Assembly (NCBI RefSeq): GCF_000400505.1
Contig: NZ_CM001857.1
Location: forward strand, 2,470,257-2,534,256
Direction of reading: 5' to 3'
From: Musicola paradisiaca NCPPB 2511
GTDB taxonomy: Bacteria > Pseudomonadota > Gammaproteobacteria > Enterobacterales > Enterobacteriaceae
DNA: 64,000 nt
The position numbers were made by a program, and so were the translations under genes. Position 1 is the first letter of the stretch. Each line of letters starts with the position of its first letter. Below, piece by piece: positions 1 to 8,035 of the stretch. Below the pieces are notes generated by a model that saw nothing but the letters and a program-made list of their open reading frames with translations, did not search any database and was not told the DNA's origin.

Positions 1-1
1 C

Positions 2-1222
2 ATTCAGGCATTACCGACACAGAAAATACAGGATCAGTTTCAGAAATCTTTTGAAGAATATCAAAAACAGAACGACGCGCTGAATGACAGATCCGTCTCC
101 AGCAGCAGCCAGAATTATGATTACAGCGTTATTATCATTACTGTTTGTGTGATTATTCTCGTCGTCATCGCAACCGGCAGCTGGCGCTATATCCGCCATG
201 TATTATTGAAGCCGCTAAATAAGGTGATCGTGCATCTGAACCATATTTCCCGTGGCGATCTCACCCAATCGCTGGCACTGGCGAACAGCAATGAAATCGG
301 CCAATTAGCCGACAGCGTGCGACATATGCAAACATCGCTGACGGCGACCGTCGATAAAGTACGCACCAGCGCCGACGAGATTTATCGCAGCGCCAGCGAA
401 ATCGCCAACGGCAACAGCGACCTCTCTTCCCGTACCGAGCAGCAATCCGCCTCGCTGGTGGAGACGGCCGCCAGCATGGAACAACTGACCGCCACCGTAA
501 AACAGAATGCGGAGAACGCGCGACATGCCTCCCAACTGGCGCTGAGCGCATCGGAAACCGCGCATAAAGGGCTGAAAATGGTGGATAACGTGATCAACAC
601 CATGGGGCAAATCAGCACCAGCTCCCAGAAAATCAGCGACATCACCGGGCTTATCGACAGCATCGCCTTTCAGACCAACATTCTGGCGCTCAATGCGGCG
701 GTAGAAGCGGCGCGTGCCGGCGAACAAGGGCGCGGGTTCGCGGTGGTCGCCAGCGAAGTCCGCAATCTGGCCACCCGCAGTGCCGATGCCGCCCGCGAAA
801 TCAAAGGATTAATTGAAGATTCCGTCAATCGCGTGCGGGAAGGTCATGAGTTGGTCTCCTCCACCGGAGAGACGATGGGCGAACTGGTTGGCGCCGTCAC
901 CCGCGTGACGGACATCATGGGCGAGATTTCCTCGGCGTCCGAAGAACAGAGCCGCGGCATCGACCAGATCAGCCAGGCGGTCAGCGAGATGGATCGGGTT
1001 ACGCAACAAAACGCCGTGCTGGTGGAAGAGTCGGCTAATGCCGCCGTGTCGCTGGAAGAACAGAGCAACAGCCTTAACCAGTCGGTCGCACTGTTCCAAT
1101 TGTCCGGCATGCCGACAGCCGCCATCGGTGAAAAAACACGCCGACCGGCGCCCAGGATGCTCGCCAACGCCCCGGTTCAGCCCCCCCAGGCATCCCATGA
1201 CACCCATTGGGAAACGTTCTGA
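2..1222 (+). CDS. Methyl-accepting chemotaxis protein, 3' part (5' end outside window)
   Basis: The reading frame is open from base 2 and the start lies before the window. What remains is the end of a periplasmic ligand-binding region, one membrane segment (about 128-178, a run of V/I residues ending in ATGSWRY), a HAMP domain ([14 protein letters not shown]...) and the whole cytoplasmic signalling domain. The conserved hairpin tip ([20 protein letters not shown]) that contacts CheA and CheW is intact. The protein ends in HWETF, the type of C-terminal pentapeptide that tethers the CheR methyltransferase and CheB esterase. This is therefore a high-abundance-type, Tsr/Tar-like transducer of the inner membrane. 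The ligand cannot be told because the sensor domain is missing. Confidence 0.95.
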   Translation: MQALPTQKIQDQFQKSFEEYQKQNDALNDRSVSSSSQNYDYSVIIITVCVIILVVIATGSWRYIRHVLLKPLNKVIVHLNHISRGDLTQSLALANSNEIGQLADSVRHMQTSLTATVDKVRTSADEIYRSASEIANGNSDLSSRTEQQSASLVETAASMEQLTATVKQNAENARHASQLALSASETAHKGLKMVDNVINTMGQISTSSQKISDITGLIDSIAFQTNILALNAAVEAARAGEQGRGFAVVASEVRNLATRSADAAREIKGLIEDSVNRVREGHELVSSTGETMGELVGAVTRVTDIMGEISSASEEQSRGIDQISQAVSEMDRVTQQNAVLVEESANAAVSLEEQSNSLNQSVALFQLSGMPTAAIGEKTRRPAPRMLANAPVQPPQASHDTHWETF

Positions 1223-1260
1223 TCGCCCGACGCGCAGGCATCCATGCGCGTCGTTGTACC

Positions 1261-1292
1261 GCCGGGCGCCCCTCCTGCCCGGCGTTGTTTTT
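1261..1292 (+). terminator. Rho-independent terminator of the chemotaxis receptor gene
   Basis: A perfect 7-bp GC stem (GCCGGGC at 1261-1267 with GCCCGGC at 1277-1283) is followed by GTTGTTTTTT. It lies 39 bases after the receptor stop codon. The rest of 1293-1560 shows no convincing gene. Confidence 0.85.
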
Positions 1293-1560
1293 TCCGCACG
1301 TCAGCGGCGCCGGCCTCCCGTCAGAACGCTGCGACGTTGCCGTGATGCCGGCGTCAGAAAGCCGACGCCAGCGCCCGGAGACGGTAGCCTTTGTGTCGTG
1401 TTCCCGAAAATGACATCATGCTCCGAACCGATATTCGTCTATTCGTCGGCATCGGGCGGCGACACGGTGTCGATTTGACGATGCGCCGTTCACTCCGAGT
1501 CGCCATCCCCGATGACGTTGCCAGTATCGCACGGCGCCAGACCGCCTAAGGATCACACCC

Positions 1561-2262
1561 ATGTCACCTATTCCCCCGTTGTCCATTGGACTATTGCTGT
1601 TTCCCCGCTTAACGCAGCTCGACCTGACCGGCCCTTACGAGATATTCGCCCGAATACCGCAGGCGAGCGTGCATCTGATTTGGAAAGATCGTGCGCCGGT
1701 CAGCGCCGATCGCGGGCTGGGTCTGATGCCGTCAACCACCTTCGACGACTGCCCCGACCTTGATCTGATCTGCGTCCCCGGCGGCCCCGGCCAGATTGAT
1801 CTGATGGCGGATGACCAAACGCTGACGTTCCTCCGGCACAAAGCGGCGCAGGCCCGATGGATCACCTCGGTATGCACCGGTTCGCTGGTACTTGGCGCCG
1901 CAGGCCTGCTGCGGGGATACCGGGCCACGTCCCACTGGTCGGCATTGGATCAGCTGGCGTTACTCGGCGCGGAGCCGGTCGCCGAGCGAGTCGTACGGGA
2001 CAGGAACCGCATCACCGGCGCGGGCGTTACCTCCGGCATCGATTTTGCCCTCAGCGTCGTAGCGGATATTTACGGGGCAGAGCTTGCCCAGCGCATCCAG
2101 CTACAAATGGAGTACGATCCACACCCGCCGTTCAATGCCGGTTCGCCTCGCACCGCGCCCGTGGACATCACCCATAGCGTTCAAACGAGTATCGCCGACT
2201 TCACCGCACATCGGCGCCAGATGACGGAACAGGCCGCCGCCCGGCTTGACCTGACGAACTGA
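1561..2262 (+). CDS. DJ-1/PfpI family protein, isonitrile hydratase-like
   Basis: This 233-residue protein has the DJ-1/PfpI fold. An early acidic position lies in DLTGPYEIF (about residues 21-29), and the nucleophile elbow SVCTGSLVLGAAGLL carries Cys105, followed by the ATSHW motif. Order and length fit the isonitrile hydratase (InhA) branch of the superfamily, which hydrates R-NC to N-substituted formamides. The same branch also contains AraC-like GATase1 relatives with other or unknown activities, so the substrate is an inference. There is no signal peptide, so the protein is probably cytoplasmic. It appears to be a single gene, with a terminator directly behind it and a terminator in front. 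Confidence 0.85.
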   Translation: MSPIPPLSIGLLLFPRLTQLDLTGPYEIFARIPQASVHLIWKDRAPVSADRGLGLMPSTTFDDCPDLDLICVPGGPGQIDLMADDQTLTFLRHKAAQARWITSVCTGSLVLGAAGLLRGYRATSHWSALDQLALLGAEPVAERVVRDRNRITGAGVTSGIDFALSVVADIYGAELAQRIQLQMEYDPHPPFNAGSPRTAPVDITHSVQTSIADFTAHRRQMTEQAAARLDLTN

Positions 2263-2270
2263 ACCGCGCA

Positions 2271-2300
2271 CCGGGCGGCCCCACCGCCCGGCCTTTCGTT
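2271..2300 (+). terminator. Likely terminator after the DJ-1/PfpI gene
   Basis: An 8-bp stem CCGGGCGG (2271-2278) / CCGCCCGG (2284-2291) with a 5-base loop is followed by CCTTTCGTT. The T-run is short, so termination strength is uncertain. Confidence 0.6.
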
Positions 2301-2606
2301 ATCACCGCCCAGACGGTTTCGCCTGCACGCCGCTCGCGTCATCCTCATCGCCCGCCGCGTGGCCCATCGTCCACCATTCGACCGATACCCTACTGTTTTT
2401 GAAGAAAAAAGCAGCGTATTGAGCGTGACTCGCGCTCACCCACGCCGTCCGTTGTTTGCTGGATAACAAACCAACCGCCATCGCGCCCCCGCCCGGCAGC
2501 GAACTGATTTAATGCAGGTCTGTGCACAGCCCAACAATATGCGGCGCAATTCTCGTGCGGATATCGCTGTGCCAACACCGCAACCTTCTCACTACCGGAC
2601 CCAACC
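2301..2606. other. Intergenic stretch before the lysis cassette
   Basis: About 300 bases with no gene I can support. It must hold the promoter of the lysis genes. I see no clear sigma-70 consensus, phage repressor operator or attachment site in it. Confidence 0.5.
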
Positions 2607-2921
2607 ATGAACGAAACAGACAAAAACCTCATTTCCCTGTTCATCATCGGCATGTTGATTGCCGTCGGCAAAGTGCTGGCAGGCAGCGAGCCCATCACAC
2701 TACGGCTGTTCGTCGGCCGGGTATTGCTGGGCGGCTTTGTCTCGATGATGGCCGGGATCGCGCTGGTGCAGTTTCCCGACCTGTCGCCCGTGGCGATTAA
2801 CGGTATCGGCGCTGCGCTGGGCATCGCCGGCTACCAAACCATCGAACTGATCATCCAGCGCCGCATCCGGCAACTGAATGAAAAAAACGCCAACCAGGAG
2901 GACAAACACGATGAGCAATAA
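2607..2921 (+). CDS. Phage-type holin
   Basis: This is a 104-residue protein with up to three hydrophobic segments (about residues 8-27, 34-57 and 63-80) and a strongly charged C-terminal tail (RRIRQLNEKNANQEDKHDEQ). This is the typical build of a two/three-helix holin, which forms inner-membrane lesions that release the endolysin to the periplasm. The assignment rests on size, topology and position. The gene overlaps the endolysin start by 11 bases, and the spanin genes follow. The ribosome binding site in front of the ATG is weak. No antiholin was recognised. Its codon use and GC content resemble the host, so the cassette is probably an old, domesticated acquisition. Confidence 0.85.
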   Translation: MNETDKNLISLFIIGMLIAVGKVLAGSEPITLRLFVGRVLLGGFVSMMAGIALVQFPDLSPVAINGIGAALGIAGYQTIELIIQRRIRQLNEKNANQEDKHDEQ

Positions 2922-3402
2922 TAGCCCCAACATCACCGCCTTCCTCGACATGCTGGCATTTTCCGAAGGCACCGCCACACACCCGTTGACGCAAAACCGC
3001 GGCTATGACGTGATCGTCACCGGCATTGACGGCAAGCCGGAAATTTTTACCGACTATCACGACCATCCCTTCGCCGACGGACGCCCCGCCAAGGTCTTCA
3101 ACCGTCAGGGGCAGCGCTCCACCGCCGCCGGCCGCTACCAGCAGCTCTATCGCTACTGGCCCGCTTACAAGAACCGACTCCGGCTGCCGGATTTCAGCCC
3201 CGCCTCGCAGGACACCCTGGCGATCCAACTCATCCGCGAACAAAAAGCGCTGGACGCCGTGATTGCCGGCCGCATCGCCTGTGCCATCGGCCTGTGCAAC
3301 AACATCTGGGCATCGTTGCCGGGCGCGGGTTACGGGCAGCGGGAGCACAACCTCGACCGGCTGCTGACCTGTTATCAACAATCCGGCGGGAGGCTGGCAT
3401 GA
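2911..3402 (+). CDS. Lambda R-like endolysin (lytic transglycosylase)
   Basis: This 163-residue protein resembles the lambda R endolysin along its length: AFLDMLAFSEGT near the N-terminus with the catalytic Glu at position 19, then GYDVIV, FTDYHDHPF, STAAGRYQ, FSPASQD, and NNIWASLPGAGYGQ near the C-terminus. Lambda R cleaves the MurNAc-GlcNAc bond and leaves an anhydro end. There is no signal peptide, so export should depend on the upstream holin. The start at 2911 is chosen because AGGAGG ends about 8 bases before it. An in-frame ATG at 2878 has no such site and would overlap the holin gene more. The stop overlaps the Rz start as ATGA. Confidence 0.93.
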   Translation: MSNNSPNITAFLDMLAFSEGTATHPLTQNRGYDVIVTGIDGKPEIFTDYHDHPFADGRPAKVFNRQGQRSTAAGRYQQLYRYWPAYKNRLRLPDFSPASQDTLAIQLIREQKALDAVIAGRIACAIGLCNNIWASLPGAGYGQREHNLDRLLTCYQQSGGRLA

Positions 3403-3848
3403 AAGATTGGTTGATTGCCGCCGCAGCGGCGCTGACGTTGTTTTCCGGTATCGCCCTGCAATCCTGGCGGCTGCACAATGCACGGCTGCTCAACGAACAG
3501 CAGGCGCAAACGCTGGCACTGCAACAAACCACACTGGACGAAACATCCCGTCAACTCACCACACTGGCCGTTCAGGCCGAACAGACCAACAACGAGCAAG
3601 CGCGACTGCGCGAACGGGCGGCCGATACCCAGGCCGCGCTCTCCGAACGTCAAAAAACCATTGCGAGGTTACAACATGAGAACGATGCACTTAAACGCTG
3701 GGCTGATACCGCTCTGCCTGCTGATATTATCCGGTTGCGCCAGCGCCCCGTCCTCACCGGCGGTCACGCTTACCGTGAATGGCTGTCCCAGACTAATGCC
3801 CTGTCGCTTTCCGGCGGCCAGCCCACAGACCAACGGCGATCTGAATAG
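3399..3848 (+). CDS. Rz-like inner-membrane spanin
   Basis: This 149-residue protein has one N-terminal membrane segment (about residues 4-22) and a long predicted coiled coil rich in Q, L, E and R (about 25-95). This is the build of an i-spanin, which spans the periplasm and, with its lipoprotein partner, disrupts the outer membrane in the last step of lysis. The ATG overlaps the endolysin stop (ATGA), implying translational coupling. A second gene, the outer-membrane partner, starts inside it in the +1 frame at 3676. Sequence similarity in spanins is low in general, so the call rests on topology and the nested arrangement. Confidence 0.88.
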   Translation: MKDWLIAAAAALTLFSGIALQSWRLHNARLLNEQQAQTLALQQTTLDETSRQLTTLAVQAEQTNNEQARLRERAADTQAALSERQKTIARLQHENDALKRWADTALPADIIRLRQRPVLTGGHAYREWLSQTNALSLSGGQPTDQRRSE

Positions 3849-3960
3849 CCAACTGGACGACACCGAGGCCGCGCTGGCCGACTGCGCCGATCAGGTGGAC
3901 AGCATCATCGCCTGCCAGCAACAGGCCAGCGCCGCCGCCCTTCCCGCCCGGCACATCTGA
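3676..3960 (+). CDS. Rz1-like outer-membrane spanin lipoprotein, overlapping Rz
   Basis: This 94-residue lipoprotein precursor starts inside the Rz gene in another frame and runs 112 bases past its end. The signal peptide ends in a lipobox LSGC, with the lipidated Cys at position 21. The mature part begins ASAPSSP and is rich in A, Q and D with several Cys residues. A GAGGT sequence lies upstream of the ATG. It is longer than lambda Rz1 (60 residues) and more like o-spanins of P2-like phages. Its partner is the Rz-like protein. Together they link inner and outer membranes. Confidence 0.85.
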   Translation: MRTMHLNAGLIPLCLLILSGCASAPSSPAVTLTVNGCPRLMPCRFPAASPQTNGDLNSQLDDTEAALADCADQVDSIIACQQQASAAALPARHI

Positions 3961-4190
3961 GCGTCTCATCGGGCGCCGCTGAGCGTCCCGCCCGGCACCG
4001 CAGACTTACCCTGCCATACCTGTCATACCTGCCATGACCGCCGCCCGGCGGTCATGCTTGTTACTGGCCCCTCAGACGCCGCTGGCGCGAGCGATAGGGC
4101 AACGTATCCCGCCGGAAATCTCCCTCTGCGCTTCCCCGGTGCAACCACGCTTAACTGGGTGGCCAGCGCCGCCCGGCGGCCTTTTCACTC

Positions 4191-4664
4191 TCACGCGGCA
4201 TAGCGCGCCTGCGGTTCGCAGGACACCGGGAAGTTCACCGAATTGGCGATAAAACAGAGATGGTGCGCCTGCTCATGCAGCGTCAACGCCAGCGCCAAAT
4301 CGTCGCCATCACGCACGGTCACTACCGGCCGTAATGTCACGCCGGAAAAATAACCGCCGCGCGCCGCGTCCTCCTGCATGACGCCCAGCGCCTCATCCTC
4401 ATAGGCGAGCACCGAAATGCCGGAGGTGGCGCACAGGTGGAGATACCAGAGTTTATGGCAGGCGCTTAACGAAGCCACCAGCAGATCCTCCGGGTTCCAG
4501 CGCCCGGCATCGCCGCGAAACGCCGGATCTGCCGAACCGGGAATATCCGGTTTGCCCGGTACGCTGATTCGGTGCTGACGACCGTAAGCCCGATAGTCCT
4601 CCGTACCGGCGCCCACATTCCCTTCCCACGTTACCTTGACCGCATAGCGATGTTCACCCTTCAT
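4191..4664 (-). CDS. OsmC family peroxiredoxin-like protein
   Basis: This 157-residue protein has the two conserved cysteines of the OsmC/Ohr superfamily: Cys69 in LSACHKLWYLH and Cys137 in HLCFIANSVNFPV. In characterised members these thiols reduce organic hydroperoxides. The GDAGRWNPEDLLVASLSAC context is typical of the OsmC-like rather than the Ohr branch. The start at 4664 is preceded by AAGGAA at suitable distance. Upstream in-frame starts run into the divergent gene. It is transcribed away from the DUF1800 operon with about 225 bases between the two starts. The substrate is unknown. Confidence 0.9.
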   Translation of the reverse strand: MKGEHRYAVKVTWEGNVGAGTEDYRAYGRQHRISVPGKPDIPGSADPAFRGDAGRWNPEDLLVASLSACHKLWYLHLCATSGISVLAYEDEALGVMQEDAARGGYFSGVTLRPVVTVRDGDDLALALTLHEQAHHLCFIANSVNFPVSCEPQARYAA

Positions 4665-4888
4665 GCCCGTTCCTTCTTCGTTGACAACCAGAGCCGTCAT
4701 GGTGTCCCGGAACGGCGGACATGGCAATCTGCACGCGCGGTTTTCTGGTAGCGCTTCGCAATACGCAACGAAGGAACCGTTCCCCAGAGAGGAACGGTTC
4801 CCCATTGTCGGCCCCGACGAACACATGGATGCTTCCCTCGCTTACGGTTCGAACCCCCCCTTCCCCTGGCATAAAAGGAATCCGCGAT

Positions 4889-6775
4889 ATGGCTTTGGTA
4901 CCCTGGTGGGCGTTGCTGCGCACTTTCCATCTTGCGGCGCCGGCCGCGCTGTTGCTGTCGAGCGCCGCTCAGGCGCTGACACCGGACGACGCCGCGCATT
5001 TGCTCGGACGCACCAGCTTCGGCGCCGACACGCAGGAGATGGCCGCTTACCTGCCGCTGACCCGCGAACAGGCGGTAGAGCGTCTACTCGATTCGCTCAC
5101 CGCGCCTCCCTATTTGCAGCCGCCGCGTTTCGTTTCTCAACCGCGACCCAATTACTGGGGCCATAACTGGGAAAGCAACGAGGTTATTTTTTACCGCATC
5201 AATGAAATTCAGCAGTTACAGAGCGGGTGGATGCAGGAAATGATCGAAACCCCAACGCCGTTTGCCGATCGGCTGGCGTTGTTCTGGCACGGCCATTTCG
5301 TCTCCCGCTTTCAAAACACCCGCATTTCCGCGCCCTTCTACGATCAACTACAGGTATTTCGCCAGTGGGGCGGTCGCAATTTTCGCGAGCTACTGCGGGC
5401 AATCTTGCGGGATCCGATGATGTTGAGCGGCCTGGACAATGTCCAAAATACGCGCTCGCACCCTAACGAAAACCTGGCCAGAGAGCTGATGGAACTGTTC
5501 ACGTTGGGCGTGGGAAACTACACCGAGCAGGATGTTAAAACGGTAGCCCGGCTGCTGGCCGGCCATTCCGTGGAGAGAGAAAACGGCTGGCGTTACCGGC
5601 TGAACGAGGCCGACGCCGACAGCGGAGAAAAAACCATTCTGGGCCGGACTCTCGCCGCCGGCAAAACCGACGCCATCGACGATCTGGTGGATATTTTGCT
5701 GGCACAACCGCAAACGGCGGAATTCATCGCCAAAAAATTCTTCCTCGACTTCGTCGCGCCACAGCCCGACCCGCAAGAGATCACCCGTCTGGCGGCCATC
5801 CTGCGTGATAGCGACTATGATCTGACGGTGTTCCTGCGTGCGCTCTTGTCCAGCGACGCATTCTGGCGGCCCCAGAACCGTCTCAGCCTGATCAAATCGC
5901 CGCTGGAGCTGATCGTCGGTTTCGCCCGCACCACCCAGCTACGGATGCCGGACTACAAAATTCTGGTGGATTATGCCGACATGCTCGGCCAGAGCGCCTT
6001 CATGGCGCCGGATGTCTCCGGCTGGAAAGGCGGCAACCATTGGCTTTCCATCAGCAGCCTGGTCAACCGTGCGCGTGTTATGCGCCGCCTCTGGGTGGCG
6101 GTGGCGCAATCACGCCAATACCCGCCCGACGTCACAGCCGGGCTCCGTCTGCGTTTCAGTTCGGAGTACCGCGCCACGCCGGCACGTTTCACCGTCAACA
6201 TGGATGGCGTCCCCGTCGGCACCATTACCGCCGCCGCCGGGCTCCGCACTCTGGAGGATGAGAAAGCCTCGAACGAATCCGGCGCGTTGAAGCCTATGTG
6301 GGAAAACGCCGTCATCCCGTTGCCCGCGTTACCCGCCAATCCACGTAGCATGACGATTGAATTTATTCCGCCGGATACGGACACTCACCTGTTCATTAAT
6401 TGGATCGCGTTAAACGGCCGACGCTACTCGCCCATGAATGCTCGCTGGGTGGGTGCAGAGCGCGGCCGATGCCCGACCGACGTACCGCGGGGCGCATTTT
6501 ATTGCCCGGCAAAATTACAGTTCGACCTGACGCCCATCGATAACGATCAGGCGACGCTGGCCGATCTGCACGCACCGCTCAACGCCAACATCGAGTACGG
6601 CACCGCCCACCTGCAACTGACGCCGACGACCGGCGACCGGCCGCATGGCCTGCCAGCACGCGCGTCGGACACCACACCGGCGCCGGTGCTGATACAGACG
6701 GCGCAGGACATTGACCGGCTCCGCGAAGAGGCCTTTCGCGCCTACACCTTCGATCCTGCTTATCACCTCAAATAG
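4889..6775 (+). CDS. DUF1800 family secreted protein
   Basis: This 628-residue protein has a Sec-type signal peptide (about residues 1-30, ending SSAAQA). Family hallmarks are present: DDAAHLLGRTSFGA near the mature N-terminus, RLALFWHGHFVS, NENLARELMELFTLGVGNYTEQDV, and the SGWKGGNHWLS block. DUF1800 proteins have no established biochemical role. They are commonly encoded next to a Tat-exported DUF1501 protein, as here. The start at 4889 has AGGAA about 9 bases upstream. An earlier ATG at 4721 would add 56 residues with no family similarity and would spoil the signal peptide. It is the first gene of an operon that continues at 6791 and 8036. Confidence 0.92.
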   Translation: MALVPWWALLRTFHLAAPAALLLSSAAQALTPDDAAHLLGRTSFGADTQEMAAYLPLTREQAVERLLDSLTAPPYLQPPRFVSQPRPNYWGHNWESNEVIFYRINEIQQLQSGWMQEMIETPTPFADRLALFWHGHFVSRFQNTRISAPFYDQLQVFRQWGGRNFRELLRAILRDPMMLSGLDNVQNTRSHPNENLARELMELFTLGVGNYTEQDVKTVARLLAGHSVERENGWRYRLNEADADSGEKTILGRTLAAGKTDAIDDLVDILLAQPQTAEFIAKKFFLDFVAPQPDPQEITRLAAILRDSDYDLTVFLRALLSSDAFWRPQNRLSLIKSPLELIVGFARTTQLRMPDYKILVDYADMLGQSAFMAPDVSGWKGGNHWLSISSLVNRARVMRRLWVAVAQSRQYPPDVTAGLRLRFSSEYRATPARFTVNMDGVPVGTITAAAGLRTLEDEKASNESGALKPMWENAVIPLPALPANPRSMTIEFIPPDTDTHLFINWIALNGRRYSPMNARWVGAERGRCPTDVPRGAFYCPAKLQFDLTPIDNDQATLADLHAPLNANIEYGTAHLQLTPTTGDRPHGLPARASDTTPAPVLIQTAQDIDRLREEAFRAYTFDPAYHLK

Positions 6776-6790
6776 CCACCGGAGAACGTT

Positions 6791-8008
6791 ATGCGCTCAT
6801 CCTATCGATACTCACGCCGGGAATTACTGAAATTATTCGGCGGCGTCTCGCTGCTTTCGTTACTGCCGGGGGCATTGCAGGCCAACGCGCCACAGGACAT
6901 CAGCCAGCGCATTGGCGCCCGTCGGCTGATTATCGTCGAACTGTTCGGCGGCAACGATGCCCTCAATACCTTGATTCCCTACCGGGATCCGCTGTATGCA
7001 CACTATCGGCCTACCCTGTCGCTTCCGGTGCGTGACGTCATTCCCCTCAATGATGAGCTGGCCTTGCACCCCGCGCTGAAAACATTGAACGGCCTTTTTC
7101 AGTCGGGCGAGATGGCGATCGTTCAGGAGGTCGGCTACCCCAATAACAGCCTGTCGCACTTTGATTCGACCACGATCTGGGGTACGGCGATCACCGACGC
7201 CGCCGTGCGATCCGGTTGGGTTGGTCGGGTGGTGCGGGACAATCCGCGCTGGGCGGAAAAAAACGACGCCGACGGCATCATCCTTTCCGGTTCGAACATT
7301 TTTATGGATGAAAAAGGCGTCAGGCCGCTGGAAATTCAAGATGCCAAAGCGCTGTTGCGCCCCGCTTACGGCGAGCTGAATACCGACCATCTGGCCGTCA
7401 ATCCGTCAACGGAATATCTTTCCAACCTACTGAAAAATCACCGTCTTATCTCCGATCGCATCCGCCAAAAACTCAAAGGCGACAATAGCTTTGAGCGCCT
7501 GTTCAAATACCCGGGCCAAAGCTACCTCGAACCGCTTTACGTGCAGGCGGCGCAACTGCTGTGGTTGATCGACAGCGGCGTTGAAACGCCGGTATTTAAA
7601 ATCGGCCTGTCCGGCTTCGACCTGCACACCCAACTTGCGCAGCAGCACGGGCCATTGCTGGCTAGCGTCGAGCGCGTATTGCTGGGGCTGCGTCAGGGAT
7701 TGAAAGCGATGGGCGTCTGGGACAACACGCTGATCCTGGTGCAATCCGAATTCGGCCGTCGACCGGCGGAAAATGCGTCCGGCGGGACTGATCACGGATC
7801 CAGCGGCGTCGTGCTGCTGCTGGGCGGTTCGCTGGAGGGAGGACTGTACGGCACCCGTAGCGGTCTGGAGACGCTGGACGGCGTGGGCAATCCGTATTTC
7901 ACCACCGATTTTCGCACGATCTACTCCAGCATCGTCTCCCGGTTCTGGCGACTACCGGAAAACCCGCTGGCGGCGGAAGGGTTCCCCCCGATGGCGTTCC
8001 GGTTATAA
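6791..8008 (+). CDS. DUF1501 family protein, Tat-exported
   Basis: This 405-residue protein begins with a twin-arginine signal: SRRELLKLF at residues 8-16, a hydrophobic stretch, then ALQANA. It should therefore fold, perhaps around a cofactor or metal, before export to the periplasm. DUF1501 belongs to the alkaline-phosphatase/sulfatase-like superfamily. The blocks IIVELFGGNDALNTLIPY, GYPNNSLSHFDSTTIW, GFDLHTQLAQQHG and QSEFGRRPAENASGGTDHGSSGV fit that, with the Asp and His residues suggesting metal binding. It starts 16 bases after the DUF1800 stop, behind GGAGAACGTT, and is followed 27 bases later by the glycosyltransferase gene. Function is unknown. Confidence 0.92.
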   Translation: MRSSYRYSRRELLKLFGGVSLLSLLPGALQANAPQDISQRIGARRLIIVELFGGNDALNTLIPYRDPLYAHYRPTLSLPVRDVIPLNDELALHPALKTLNGLFQSGEMAIVQEVGYPNNSLSHFDSTTIWGTAITDAAVRSGWVGRVVRDNPRWAEKNDADGIILSGSNIFMDEKGVRPLEIQDAKALLRPAYGELNTDHLAVNPSTEYLSNLLKNHRLISDRIRQKLKGDNSFERLFKYPGQSYLEPLYVQAAQLLWLIDSGVETPVFKIGLSGFDLHTQLAQQHGPLLASVERVLLGLRQGLKAMGVWDNTLILVQSEFGRRPAENASGGTDHGSSGVVLLLGGSLEGGLYGTRSGLETLDGVGNPYFTTDFRTIYSSIVSRFWRLPENPLAAEGFPPMAFRL

Positions 8009-8035
8009 CTCTCTGACAAATTGGAGCTCGTGCTT

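Noticed and set aside
2607-3960. Prophage
   Set aside because: Only the lysis genes are present; no integrase, structural genes, attachment repeats or repressor within the window.
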